Shown here piece by piece: positions 54,032 to 63,417 of a DNA stretch of 64,000 nucleotides. This stretch comes from JBGTCY01 sp041748615 (GTDB lineage: Bacteria; Bacteroidota; Bacteroidia; Chitinophagales; CAIOSU01). Positions within the stretch are counted from its first letter, which is position 1. Every line of letters starts with the position of its first letter. The stretch is from positions 10,859 through 74,858 of the forward strand of contig JBGTCY010000177.1 in the NCBI GenBank assembly GCA_041748615.1. The letters run 5' to 3'. The notes under the pieces are model-generated. The model saw only the letters and a list, made by a program, of their open reading frames with translations. It searched no databases and was not told the origin of the DNA. Made by a program: the position numbers and the translations under genes.

Positions 54032-55521
54032 TGGCTAATAACAACACATCAAGTATAGTAAGCAAAGTATGGAGTTTCTGTAATCCCCTGCGTGACGTAG
54101 GTGTGGGTTACGGAGACTATTTAGAGCAACTCACTTATTTGCTTTTCTTAAAAATGGCGGATGAATATAGTAAGCCGCCACACAACAGAAAACTACCAAT
54201 CCCAAAAGCATACAACTGGGAAAGTTTAACCAATAAAAAAGGTGCAGAACTGGAATTGCATTATGCCACTTTGCTAAGGGAATTAAGCACTGCAAAAGGT
54301 ATTTTAGGTCAAATATTTACCAAGAGCCAAAACAAAATTCAAGACCCTGCAATGCTTGCCAAAATCATTGATATGATTGACAGCGAACAATGGCTGGTAA
54401 TGGGTGCAGATGTGAAAGGAGATATTTACGAAAAACTCTTAGAGCAAAATGCACAAGACGTAAAAAGCGGAGCAGGACAATATTTTACGCCACGACCTTT
54501 GATTCGTGCAATGGTAGAATGTGTTCAGCCACAACCAATGAAAACCATTGCTGACCCAAGTTGCGGAACAGGCGGCTTCTTTTTAGCGGCTTATGATTTC
54601 ATTGTAGAAAACAACAAACTGGATAAAGAGGAAAACAAGTTTCTGAAAATGCAGACCTTTTTCGGAAACGAAATTGTTGCAGGAACAAGACGTTTGGCTT
54701 TGATGAATTTGTTCTTACATAACATTGGCGACATTGAAAGCGATAATTTCATTTCCCCTGCTGATGCTTTGATTGCTGCTTCTCCAACAACTTACGATTA
54801 TGTTTTAGCCAATCCTCCATTCGGCAAAAAGAGTTCACAGACTTTCACAAATGACGAAGGAGAACAAGAAAAAGACGATTTAACCTATAACCGACAAGAC
54901 TTTTGGGCAACAACAAGTAACAAACAATTGAACTTTGTGCAACACATTCGTTCAATGCTCAAAACTACAGGACAAGCAGCCGTTGTATTGCCTGACAATG
55001 TATTGTTTGAAGGCGGTGCAGGTGAAACAGTTCGTAAAAAGCTTTTAGAAACAACTGACTTGCATACTATACTTCGCTTACCGACAGGAATTTTTTATGC
55101 TCAAGGAGTGAAAGCAAATGTGATTTTCTTTGACAACAAACCTGCAAGTAAAAATCCTTGGACAAAAGAGATTTGGGTTTATGATTATCGTACAAATATT
55201 CACCACACCTTAAAGAAAAATCCCTTAAACATTGACGTACTAAAAGACTTCATTGACTGTTACAAACCCGACAACAGAAACAAACGAAAAGAAACCTATC
55301 ACCCTGAATCAAATCCCGAAGGACGTTGGAGAAAGTTCAGTTATGAAGAAATCATTGCAAGAGATAAAACAAGCCTAGACATTTCTTGGCTTAAAGACAA
55401 ATCACTGGCTGACTTAGACAACTTACCCGACCCCGAAGAACTGGCAGAAGATATAATTGAAAACCTAGAAGCAGGGTTAGCAAGTTTTAGAGAAATTATG
55501 TTGACACTAAATACAAAATAG
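54031..55521 (+). CDS. hsdM: Type I restriction enzyme, HsdM methyltransferase subunit
   Basis: 496 residues. N6-adenine methyltransferase of the type I complex. The N-terminal HsdM domain (VWSFCNPLRDVGVGYGDYLE, FLKMADE) is followed by the SAM site DPSCGTGGFFLAAYDF and the catalytic ANPPFGKKSS (NPPF). The complete order is hsdR-hsdS-yhcG-hsdM, with a one-base overlap at its start. No hsdM frame defect is seen. Confidence 0.97.
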   Translation: MANNNTSSIVSKVWSFCNPLRDVGVGYGDYLEQLTYLLFLKMADEYSKPPHNRKLPIPKAYNWESLTNKKGAELELHYATLLRELSTAKGILGQIFTKSQNKIQDPAMLAKIIDMIDSEQWLVMGADVKGDIYEKLLEQNAQDVKSGAGQYFTPRPLIRAMVECVQPQPMKTIADPSCGTGGFFLAAYDFIVENNKLDKEENKFLKMQTFFGNEIVAGTRRLALMNLFLHNIGDIESDNFISPADALIAASPTTYDYVLANPPFGKKSSQTFTNDEGEQEKDDLTYNRQDFWATTSNKQLNFVQHIRSMLKTTGQAAVVLPDNVLFEGGAGETVRKKLLETTDLHTILRLPTGIFYAQGVKANVIFFDNKPASKNPWTKEIWVYDYRTNIHHTLKKNPLNIDVLKDFIDCYKPDNRNKRKETYHPESNPEGRWRKFSYEEIIARDKTSLDISWLKDKSLADLDNLPDPEELAEDIIENLEAGLASFREIMLTLNTK

Positions 55522-55926
55522 CAATCGCACAGGTGCTTCCTATATCCTATCTTCTTAAAATTTGACTATGTCAGCCCCTTCACTTCTTTGAATTGCGAGG
55601 CGAGGTGATGTATATTGCAATAGCCCAACTGATAAGAAATTTCTGTGAGCGTAACCGCAATGTGAGCAAGACTTCACAACGAACGCAACCATCGCAATCC
55701 TCTTTTAGACGCAACAGACCACAAAATCATCCTGTTCAAACACAGAAAATTCCTTAAAACTATACAACGCCTGTTCAATATTCTACACAAACAGGCGCTC
55801 CGGGAAGAGCGAATCAAGGTAAGTCAGCCTAAAGCAAGTCATTTCCGGCAATTGGCAAGGTTGTTGGCTTTATGGGATTGTCTCTAACTCAGCGGTTAAG
55901 GTTCATTCACTAAAAAAAACGCAGTT
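55522..55926. other. Intergenic region after hsdM
   Basis: No complete gene is seen. A minus-strand fragment resembling the end of an AraC-family helix-turn-helix protein lies at about 55569-55655. The last ~60 bases are the leader of the sigma factor gene. Confidence 0.45.
55569..55655 (-). pseudogene. AraC-family HTH remnant
   Basis: The minus-strand reading LTEISYQLGYCNIHHLASQF followed by KEVKGLT matches the second helix-turn-helix of AraC regulators (xEIAxxLGYxxxxHLxxxFKKxxGxT). It stops directly after the match, and no start or N-terminal domain can be found. It is either a decayed gene or an unusual short HTH fragment. Confidence 0.6.
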
Positions 55927-56505
55927 ATGATTAAAACACAACTTTCCGACCAGGAATTAGTCAGCCGGTACATTTCCGGTGATGAAACCGCACTTGAATG
56001 CCTGATTGCCCGGCACAAAGAAAAAGTTTTCACCGCGATTATCATGTTCGTCAGGGACAGGTATCTTGCCGAAGACTTATTTCAGGAGACATTTATTAAA
56101 GTAGTGAACACGCTGCGTTCAGGACATTATAATGAGGAAGGGAAGTTTTTGCCCTGGGTGATGAGAATTTCACACAACCTCTGTATTGACCATTACCGCA
56201 GAACCAAACGCACCCCCGCCATCACTAACAGCGAAGGGTTTGACATCTTCAATATCTTACAATTTGCCGAAGAAAACGCTCAGGATAAAATCACCCGCGA
56301 TGAAACTTATGATAAGGTGCGCAAATTATTGGCACACCTTCCCGATGAGCAGCGCGAAGTGGTAGTGCTCAGACATTATCACGACCTGAGTTTCAAAGAA
56401 ATCGCGGATATGACCAACGTGAGCATCAACACGGCATTAGGAAGGATGCGTTACGCGCTGATTAACCTGAGAAAATTGATTGCTGAAAAACAAATCAGCT
56501 TATAA
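55927..56505 (+). CDS. ECF-type sigma-70 factor
   Basis: 192 residues. Region 2 is seen in LIARHKEKVFTAIIMFVRDR and DLFQETFIKVVNTLRSGHYN (core binding, -10 recognition), and region 4 in LPDEQREVVVLRHYHDLSFK and EIADMTNVSINTALGRMRYA (-35 recognition). A strong terminator follows (56535-56564). The small gene after it is a plausible partner. Confidence 0.95.
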   Translation: MIKTQLSDQELVSRYISGDETALECLIARHKEKVFTAIIMFVRDRYLAEDLFQETFIKVVNTLRSGHYNEEGKFLPWVMRISHNLCIDHYRRTKRTPAITNSEGFDIFNILQFAEENAQDKITRDETYDKVRKLLAHLPDEQREVVVLRHYHDLSFKEIADMTNVSINTALGRMRYALINLRKLIAEKQISL

Positions 56506-56534
56506 AAAATATCTTAAGAGCCTTTTCATGACAG

Positions 56535-56564
56535 GACACCTGTAGTCATCTGACTACGGGTGTC
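56535..56564 (+). terminator. Rho-independent terminator after the sigma factor gene
   Basis: The stem gacacctgtagtc / gactacgggtgtc is 13 pairs with one G-U, a four-base loop (atct), and is followed by tatcttttta. It lies 29 bases after the sigma factor stop. Confidence 0.85.
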
Positions 56565-56684
56565 TATCTTTTTAGTCGTGCCTGTACAATATTTTTTACG
56601 CTCAATACAATATTCGTACACCCTCCCCGTTTTTATCCTGTCTTTTATTTCAAACAGAATTTTTTTTCATCTAAATATTCGTTT

Positions 56685-56924
56685 ATGAAAAACACATCTA
56701 CACACAATCTTTTAGTAAAACAATTGTATGGCGAAATCAATCACCCGGAGGCAAACTTGCTCAATGAGCAGTTATCCGCTGACTGGGAATTGAAAGAAGA
56801 GCAGGAGGCTATGCAGGAAGTGCTTAACCGGTTGAATACGGAAAAGTATATTCCCTCCGATACTTCAATTCGAATTATTCTGAGTCACAGCAGGAAAACA
56901 ACTCCGCTGGCGACTTCTTGTTAA
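56685..56924 (+). CDS. Small acidic hypothetical protein downstream of the sigma factor
   Basis: 79 residues, MKNTSTHNLLVKQLYGEINH at the start. It is helical and acidic (LNEQLSADWELKEEQEAMQE), with no membrane segment. The LYGEI...E.L...L..D..L..E pattern recalls short proteins found after ECF sigma genes in Bacteroidota. A regulatory role is inference from position; a terminator separates the two transcripts. Confidence 0.6.
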   Translation: MKNTSTHNLLVKQLYGEINHPEANLLNEQLSADWELKEEQEAMQEVLNRLNTEKYIPSDTSIRIILSHSRKTTPLATSC

Positions 56925-56951
56925 AAAGCTCGATTTTTTTAATTTGGGGGA

Positions 56952-58136
56952 TTATTCGCCACCTCCGAACATATCCTTGAACTTTTCAAAAAATCCGCGT
57001 TCATTGGTTTCCGGATTGGGCTGGAAATTGTCTGATTTGCGGAATTTTTCCAAAGATTCACGCTCTTCGCGGGATAAGTTTTTGGGTGTCCAGATGTTGA
57101 CATCCACCAATTGGTCGCCCACATGATAGCTGCTGTCAACGGATGGAATTCCTTTGCCTTTCAGACGTAAAATTTTTCCCGCCTGGGTGCCGGGCGGAAT
57201 TTTGATTTTCGCCTTGCCGTCAATGGTCGGTACTTCAACCGTAGTGCCGAGAGCGGCATCGGCAAAATTCAGATACAGGTCATAAACCACATCATTGTTG
57301 TTGACCCGTTTCAGGTGAGGGTCTTGCGCCTCTTCAATCTGGATAATCAAATCGCCCGGAGGTCCGCCCCGCTCTCCCGCGTTGCCTTTTCCGTGCATGG
57401 AAAGCTGCATGCCTTCATTCACGCCTGCCGGTATATCAATGTTAATGGTTTCTTCTCCGTAAGTTTTTCCCTCTCCCGCGCAACTGCCGCAGCGAGCGGT
57501 GATAGTTTGTCCCTCACCGTGGCAGGAGGGACAAGTAGAAGTGGTTTGCATTTGCCCGAGGATAGTGTTGGACACCCTGCGCACGGCTCCCGCGCCACCG
57601 CAGGTGCTGCAAGTGTTGAAGGAAGAATTGTCTTTTGCGCCAGTGCCGTTACACACCGTGCAAGTGAGCATTTTTTTTACTTTCACCTGTTTCTTTACAC
57701 CCTTGGCGATTTCCTGTAGCGTGAGTTTTACTTTGATGCGCAGGTTAGCGCCCCTTCTGCCGCCTCCGCGCCTGCCGCCTTGCGAGCCGCCAAAAAATGT
57801 TTCAAACGGACTGCCCCCGCTCCTGCCGAAACCTTCTCCGAAAATATCGCCAAAGTGAGAGAAGATATCGTCCATGCTCATGCCTTCACCGCTGAATCCG
57901 CCCTGACCCCCTTTTACTCCATTATGACCAAAGCGGTCATACTTGGCGCGTTTATCTTTATCGCTTAACACCTCGTAAGCTTCTGCCGCTTCTTTAAATT
58001 TATCTTCCGCCTGCTTGTCGCCCGGGTTGCGGTCAGGATGATATTTAAGCGCTTCTTTGCGATAAGCTTTTTTAATTTCTTCCGCTGAAGCGGTTTTGGA
58101 AACCCCTAAAATGTCGTAATAATCTCGTTTTGACAT
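56952..58136 (-). CDS. dnaJ: Chaperone DnaJ
   Basis: 394 residues. J domain with HPD ([15 protein letters not shown]), Gly/Phe-rich linker, four zinc-finger repeats ([36 protein letters not shown]), substrate-binding C-terminal domain ([20 protein letters not shown]). It delivers substrates to DnaK and stimulates its ATPase. grpE lies 82 bases upstream on the same strand. Confidence 0.97.
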   Translation of the reverse strand: MSKRDYYDILGVSKTASAEEIKKAYRKEALKYHPDRNPGDKQAEDKFKEAAEAYEVLSDKDKRAKYDRFGHNGVKGGQGGFSGEGMSMDDIFSHFGDIFGEGFGRSGGSPFETFFGGSQGGRRGGGRRGANLRIKVKLTLQEIAKGVKKQVKVKKMLTCTVCNGTGAKDNSSFNTCSTCGGAGAVRRVSNTILGQMQTTSTCPSCHGEGQTITARCGSCAGEGKTYGEETINIDIPAGVNEGMQLSMHGKGNAGERGGPPGDLIIQIEEAQDPHLKRVNNNDVVYDLYLNFADAALGTTVEVPTIDGKAKIKIPPGTQAGKILRLKGKGIPSVDSSYHVGDQLVDVNIWTPKNLSREERESLEKFRKSDNFQPNPETNERGFFEKFKDMFGGGE

Positions 58137-58218
58137 GTATAATGCAACCTCAAATTTTTAGTATTATGATTGTGTGGTGTATTGGATTTCAATCTTAATC
58201 AGCTATCAATCTGCAACC

Positions 58219-58779
58219 TTACTTTCCGATTACCACTTTCGCGTAGCGGATGATTTTTCCGTTGAGCAAATATCCTTTTTCAATTTCATCCAGCACAATT
58301 CCTTTTGAATTTTCATCCGGGGCGGGAATATCTGTGATGGCTTCATGTCTTTCCGTATCAAAAGGCTGACCGATGGATTGCATCGGTTCTAATCCTTTTT
58401 GTTCTAAGTTTTTATTCAGCTTGCCGAAAATCAGTTCAGAGCCTTCGCGAATCGCTTCTAGGTTGTCGGAAGTTCGGATTGTTTTGATTGCGCGCTCAAA
58501 ATCATCCAGCACCGGCAATAACTGAACGATGACATCTTTTCCGGCTTCTTTGTTTTTCTCCAGCCACTCTTTAGCGGTTCTTTTTTTATAATTGTCAAAG
58601 TCAGCATAGAGCCTGCGGTATTTGTCCGTCAATTCTTCGTTTCTTTCTTTCAAAGCGTGAATTTTTTCTTTTAATCGCACGATGGACGAGCGTCTTTTCA
58701 GGCGGGGCTGCGGTGTCGGCTGTTCCTGTTCAGGCGCTTCATTCGCGGTTTCGGACGTACGAACAGTATCTTCAGTCAT
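58219..58779 (-). CDS. grpE: Nucleotide exchange factor GrpE
   Basis: 186 residues from the ATG at 58779 (MTEDTVRTSETANEAPEQEQ). The long N-terminal helix (LKEKIHALKERNEELTDKYR) and the C-terminal beta domain (GLEPMQSIGQPFDTERHEAI, GYLLNGKIIRYAKVVIGK) are typical. It releases ADP from DnaK. A GTG at 58824 would extend it, but the family starts with an acidic disordered tail as here. No CIRCE element is seen upstream. Confidence 0.95.
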   Translation of the reverse strand: MTEDTVRTSETANEAPEQEQPTPQPRLKRRSSIVRLKEKIHALKERNEELTDKYRRLYADFDNYKKRTAKEWLEKNKEAGKDVIVQLLPVLDDFERAIKTIRTSDNLEAIREGSELIFGKLNKNLEQKGLEPMQSIGQPFDTERHEAITDIPAPDENSKGIVLDEIEKGYLLNGKIIRYAKVVIGK

Positions 58780-58967
58780 ATCAGGTGATTTAAAGCGGAT
58801 TGCAATCGTCAATTTTCTTGCCACGCGAAGATAGGCGACAATTTGTCAGAAAAAGCTGTCCAAACTCACGCGTTTTGCAATGAAACTCAGGATGCGAGGG
58901 GAAAAATGCATCCCAAGGAAACCGCATCTAATAAAAAAAATCACATGAAGCGATTATCTTTGAAACT

Positions 58968-59192
58968 ATGAGACATCAAGCTAAACTCACAAATCTTCAG
59001 CTCGAATTGCTCAAATTTTTTCAGTACGAATTGAGCGAAAATCAACTGCTTGAGATAAAGCAACTGCTTACGCGTTATTTTGCCGAGCGTGCCACCGGGC
59101 AAATGGATAAAATGTGGGATGAGCAAGGCTGGAACCGCGAAACAATGGAAAAGTGGCTGAAAGAGCATAACCGTGTCTCCGGCAAACCATGA
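58968..59192 (+). CDS. Antitoxin of the third PIN module
   Basis: 74 residues (MRHQAKLTNLQLELLKFFQY). It is helical, with RATGQMDKMWDEQGWNRETM as the C-terminal toxin-binding region in this Bacteroidota family. Its stop overlaps the toxin start by four bases (atga). DNA binding is not obvious from sequence. Confidence 0.75.
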   Translation: MRHQAKLTNLQLELLKFFQYELSENQLLEIKQLLTRYFAERATGQMDKMWDEQGWNRETMEKWLKEHNRVSGKP

Positions 59193-59590
59193 AAATCGTA
59201 CTGGACTGTAATGTACTGATTGTTTCCATCCCTTCGAAATCGCCTTACAACGAAATTTACCGCAAGATTGTTGACGGTACGGTAACGGTTATTGTAAGCA
59301 ATGAAATTTTGCTGGAATATTTTGAAGTGCTGACTTTAAAAACCAATCATGTGGTTGCAAGCGATGTAGTTGATATGCTCATCGGCAATCCGGCAACTGT
59401 CAAGGCGGAGCCGTTTTATCAATTCAATCTAATTACCGCTGATGCTGATGACAACAAATATGCGGACGCTGCTATTTCAAATAATGCCGACTATCTTGTA
59501 ACAAACGATGCGCATTTCAATATTTTGAAACGAATTGATTTTCCCAAAGTAAATGTGTTTTCTGCTCAGGAGATAGTGTCAACCCTATGA
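59189..59590 (+). CDS. PIN-domain toxin
   Basis: 133 residues with the PIN acidic set: MKIVLDCNVLIVSIPS (Asp6), SNEILLEYFEV (Glu), DADDNKYADAAISNNADYLV (two Asp) and TNDAHFNIL. It belongs to the 'putative toxin-antitoxin system toxin component, PIN family' group. It appears intact and is translationally coupled to the antitoxin. RNase activity is inferred from the fold. Confidence 0.88.
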   Translation: MKIVLDCNVLIVSIPSKSPYNEIYRKIVDGTVTVIVSNEILLEYFEVLTLKTNHVVASDVVDMLIGNPATVKAEPFYQFNLITADADDNKYADAAISNNADYLVTNDAHFNILKRIDFPKVNVFSAQEIVSTL

Positions 59591-59784
59591 CAAACAACAG
59601 GCAACAATAAACACACAGAAAAAGCCCCGAAATGCCAACCACAGAAAATGGCACATCTGGTTTAGCCTGACACATAAGCCGACCCTTCGCAAAACCAATA
59701 GAGCCAATATTTGTCAACGCTCTGACACCGTTACGACCAAAAAACTTATCTTAACCGACTGAAAAAACAAAATATAATTTGTAA
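59591..59784. other. Leader of the second restriction enzyme gene, with repeat-like sequence
   Basis: No gene is seen. gagccaat (59701-59708) and the 14-base motif tatcttaaccgact (59747-59760) match the hsdR leader. A minus-strand open frame (59517-59717) with an AKPDVPF-like peptide is judged spurious. The region may be a dispersed repeat. Confidence 0.4.
59747..59760 (+). promoter_or_regulatory. Shared 14-base motif upstream of the second restriction enzyme
   Basis: An exact copy of tatcttaaccgact found before hsdR. It lies 24 bases from the start at 59785. See 48844-48857. Confidence 0.5.
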
Positions 59785-62700
59785 ATGATTTTAAAAGAAT
59801 TGAAACCAAGAAAGGCGCTGAATAAAGCCTTTTTAAAAGTAAAACCCAACCGGTCTGATATTGAGCGTTTCAAGTCCAATCTCATTGCTTTACTCGACAG
59901 GTCTAATGACACCGAAAGCGAAGAGTTTCATAAAAACTTAGTCATTGATTTTTTAAAGAAAACCTATTACGATCCAAATCATTTCGTCAACACCAAAGGA
60001 TGGAATGACCTTGTTATTCACAACGGACAAAATGCCAATACTTCAGTTGGCGTAATTATCGAAGCGAAAAAGCCCACGAATAAAAGCGAAATGGTTTCGA
60101 CTGAAAAACTGAATACAAAAGCTTTTCAGGAATTGACGCTTTATTATTTAAGAGAAAGAATAACTCTCAAAAATCTTGAAGTAAGACATCTGGTCATCAC
60201 CAACATTTACGAATGGTTCATTTTTGACGCCAGGCACTTCGACAAGCTCTTTGCCCAAAATAAACAATTCGTAAAGCAGTTTAACGATTTTGAAAACGGA
60301 CGATTGGTGGATACCAGAACCGATTTTTTCTATAAACATATTGCAGAGCCGTTCATAGCCGGAATTTCCGCAGAGATTGATTTTACTTATTTCAATCTGC
60401 AAGTCTATCAAAAACCGTTACGCAATGCCGACAAAGCCGAAGATGTTTCGCTGATAGCTTTGTTTAAACTGCTTTCACCGGAGCATCTTCTCAAATTGCC
60501 GTTCACCAACGACAGCAACAGCCTTGACAAACGCTTTTACAGCGAGTTGCTGCATATCATTGGACTGACCGAAACCAAAGAAGGAAGCAAAAAACTTATT
60601 CAGCGAAACAAGCCGGGCGAAAGGCACACGGGAACCATCCTGGAAGATGTCATCATTCAACTTGACAGCTTAGATAAATTGAGCCGGTTGGAAAGACCAA
60701 ACCAATTCGGCAGCAATACACAGGAACGACTTTTCAATGTTGCTCTTGAACTGAGTATCACCTGGATAAACCGTATTTTGTTTTTGAAATTGCTGGAAGC
60801 CCAACTGATTACCTATCACAAAGGTGACAAATCCTATTCGTTTCTCAACCTTGACAAAATCAAAAACTATGACGACCTGAACAGCTTATTTTTTCAGGTG
60901 TTGGCGCGCAAGTATGACGAACGAAACGATGATGTAAAAAAGATTTTTGAGAAAGTTCCGTATCTCAATTCTTCGCTTTTTGAGCCGACCGATATTGAGC
61001 AGGTTACTTTGTTTATCAGCAACCTGAAAGACGATAAAACCATTCCCATCATTTCTTCCACCGTTCTGAAAAACGACCAGGGCAAAAAAAGAACAGGAGA
61101 ATTAAGCACACTCGAATACCTTTTTGCTTTTTTAGATGCTTACGATTTCAGCAGTGAAGGTTCGGAAGAAATTCAGGAAGACAACAAAACGCTGATTAAT
61201 GCTTCGGTGCTCGGTTTGATTTTTGAAAAAATAAACGGCTACAAAGACGGTTCGTTTTTCACTCCGGGTTTCATCACCATGTATATGTGCCGTGAAACAA
61301 TTCGCAAAGCCGTGGTGCAGAAATTCAACGAAAGCCCCCTGACCCCCGAAGGGGGAATAAAAACCCTTGAGGACATTTATGAACTTATTCCACAAAGAAT
61401 TAAAAGAAAACAAGCTAATGAGATAGTTAATAGCATTAAAATATGCGACCCCGCTGTGGGTTCGGGGCATTTTTTGGTTTCTGCTTTGAATGAGATGATT
61501 GCCGTGAAAAATGATTTGAAAATACTGGAAGACAGAGAAGGAAAATCATTGCACCGCTATGAAATTGAAGTGGTGAATGATGAATTGATTGTAACGGACG
61601 AAGAAGGTGAACTGTTTGAATACATCCCCGTCAACAAAGAAAGCCAACGCATACAGGAAACGCTTTTCCACGAAAAGCAAACGATTATTGAAAATTGCCT
61701 TTTCGGAGTGGACATCAATTCCAATTCGGTAAAAATTTGCCGTTTGCGTTTGTGGATTGAGCTTTTGAAAAACGCTTATTACATAGTACAGACAGGGCAT
61801 GCCCTGTCTCAACAAGAATTACAAACCCTTCCGAATATTGACATCAACATCAAATGCGGCAACTCATTGGTGAGCCGTTTTGCCATTGATGCCGACCTGC
61901 GGCAAGCCCTGAAAAAAAGCAAGTGGACGATTGACACCTACCGAGTTGCCGTTGCCACCTACCGCAACGCTGAAAGCAAGGAGCAAAAAAAAGAAATGGA
62001 ACGACTGATTGCCGACATCAAATCGGATTTCAGAAGTGAAATTTCGAGGAACGACCCGAAGGTGAAAAAACTCTACAAACTGGAAGGAGAATTGGTGAAA
62101 CTCACTACTCAGCAGAGTTTGTTTGAAATGTCTGAAAAAGAAAAAGCCGCATGGAACAAGAAAGTGAAGCAACTGACCGGAGAAACTCAAAAGTTGGAAG
62201 CCGAAATTGAAGCCATAAAAGCCAACAAAATTTTTGAAAACGCTTTTGAATGGCGTTTTGAATTTCCCGAGGTGCTGAATGATGATGGCGATTTTGTGGG
62301 CTTTGATGTGGTGATTGGGAATCCGCCTTATATTCCATTGGAAGCTTTTGAAATTAACGAAAGAAAATTTTTTAACAACAAATACGAACATTTAGAAAGA
62401 AAATATGAATCATCTGTTCCCTTTATTTTAGAAGGGTTAAGCATCCTTAATAATTATGGGCTGTTGGCTTATATTGCTCCTGTTACTTGGCAGACTGGCG
62501 AGAACTATTCGAAATTCAGAAATTACTTTTTTGAAAATTTCGGACTTGAAAAATTGATAAATCTCCCATTTAACATTTTTGAAGATGCTTATGTAGATAC
62601 AGCTCTTTATTTCATTTCTAAAGTACGTAAATCAGAGTATTCAATCTATGCTTTTGATAAAAAAGCAAAAGTTGAATCATTAGAAAACTTGGAATACAAT

Positions 62701-63417
62701 AATTTCAAAGTGTCCGAAATCAAATCGCCTGACTATAAAGTAATCATTGATAAAACTGCACATCAGTTTTCAAGGTTTGATTCTGAATCCTTTGTTCAAT
62801 TTGGCTCAATTACGAAATCAACTCAAGGTTTATCAGGCAGTAATTTCCCAGAAACAAATGAAAATAGCTCTGAGTATATATTTCCATTCCTTGCAAAAGG
62901 GAATGTTTACAATTATAGTTTGAATAAAAATAGTGTTTACAACACCGATTTATCCGAAAAAAGAAATCTCATTCAATTCTATCAAGCAGAACCGAAAATA
63001 TTAATAAGGCGAATAATTAGCCGACAAGACAGGCTTTCAGTTACTTATTGTAATGAAAAATTAGTTTTTAAAAAGGACATCAATCCATTTATACCAATTG
63101 ATGATAAGTTCGATTGTTTTTTTCTTACGGGCATTGTAGCAAGCAAGCTAATATCATTCATTTATTTAAACTCATCATCCATTGCCACTAAAGACGATTT
63201 TAGGCAAACCACGTTAACGGAATTAAGGAAGCTACCCATTCCAAACATTGATATAGAAAAGCAAAAACCGATAAGTGAATTTGCAAAGGAGATATTGGAA
63301 TTAAAGTACAAAAATTCAGAAGCAGATACTACCAACTTGGAAAATAAAATAGACCAATTGGTTTACCAACTTTACGGCTTAACTGAAGAGGAAATAAAAA
63401 TCGTAGAAAAAAATTAA
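59785..63417 (+). CDS. Single-chain restriction-methylation enzyme (type IIG / Eco57I-like, DUF7149 N-terminus)
   Basis: 1210 residues. The N-terminal part (about 1-200) has a DUF7149-like segment and a nuclease-like site: NDLVIHNGQN and VGVIIEAKKP fit a PD-ExK arrangement (Asp, then Glu-x-Lys). The methyltransferase follows: motif I DPAVGSGHFLVSALNEM (about 555), VDINSNSVKICRLRLWIELL, and catalytic NPPY in VIGNPPYIPLEAFE (about 848). The C-terminal ~340 residues form a target-recognition domain (ITKSTQGLSG, LPIPNIDIEKQ). Cutting and methylation are thus in one chain, as in type IIG enzymes. A related phage-defence enzyme such as PglX is an alternative. Confidence 0.85.
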   Translation: MILKELKPRKALNKAFLKVKPNRSDIERFKSNLIALLDRSNDTESEEFHKNLVIDFLKKTYYDPNHFVNTKGWNDLVIHNGQNANTSVGVIIEAKKPTNKSEMVSTEKLNTKAFQELTLYYLRERITLKNLEVRHLVITNIYEWFIFDARHFDKLFAQNKQFVKQFNDFENGRLVDTRTDFFYKHIAEPFIAGISAEIDFTYFNLQVYQKPLRNADKAEDVSLIALFKLLSPEHLLKLPFTNDSNSLDKRFYSELLHIIGLTETKEGSKKLIQRNKPGERHTGTILEDVIIQLDSLDKLSRLERPNQFGSNTQERLFNVALELSITWINRILFLKLLEAQLITYHKGDKSYSFLNLDKIKNYDDLNSLFFQVLARKYDERNDDVKKIFEKVPYLNSSLFEPTDIEQVTLFISNLKDDKTIPIISSTVLKNDQGKKRTGELSTLEYLFAFLDAYDFSSEGSEEIQEDNKTLINASVLGLIFEKINGYKDGSFFTPGFITMYMCRETIRKAVVQKFNESPLTPEGGIKTLEDIYELIPQRIKRKQANEIVNSIKICDPAVGSGHFLVSALNEMIAVKNDLKILEDREGKSLHRYEIEVVNDELIVTDEEGELFEYIPVNKESQRIQETLFHEKQTIIENCLFGVDINSNSVKICRLRLWIELLKNAYYIVQTGHALSQQELQTLPNIDINIKCGNSLVSRFAIDADLRQALKKSKWTIDTYRVAVATYRNAESKEQKKEMERLIADIKSDFRSEISRNDPKVKKLYKLEGELVKLTTQQSLFEMSEKEKAAWNKKVKQLTGETQKLEAEIEAIKANKIFENAFEWRFEFPEVLNDDGDFVGFDVVIGNPPYIPLEAFEINERKFFNNKYEHLERKYESSVPFILEGLSILNNYGLLAYIAPVTWQTGENYSKFRNYFFENFGLEKLINLPFNIFEDAYVDTALYFISKVRKSEYSIYAFDKKAKVESLENLEYNNFKVSEIKSPDYKVIIDKTAHQFSRFDSESFVQFGSITKSTQGLSGSNFPETNENSSEYIFPFLAKGNVYNYSLNKNSVYNTDLSEKRNLIQFYQAEPKILIRRIISRQDRLSVTYCNEKLVFKKDINPFIPIDDKFDCFFLTGIVASKLISFIYLNSSSIATKDDFRQTTLTELRKLPIPNIDIEKQKPISEFAKEILELKYKNSEADTTNLENKIDQLVYQLYGLTEEEIKIVEKN

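Noticed and set aside
59517..59717. Minus-strand 66-codon frame over the PIN toxin end
   Set aside because: It overlaps a real gene and the leader; the peptide reads like a repeat-derived frame with no start context.
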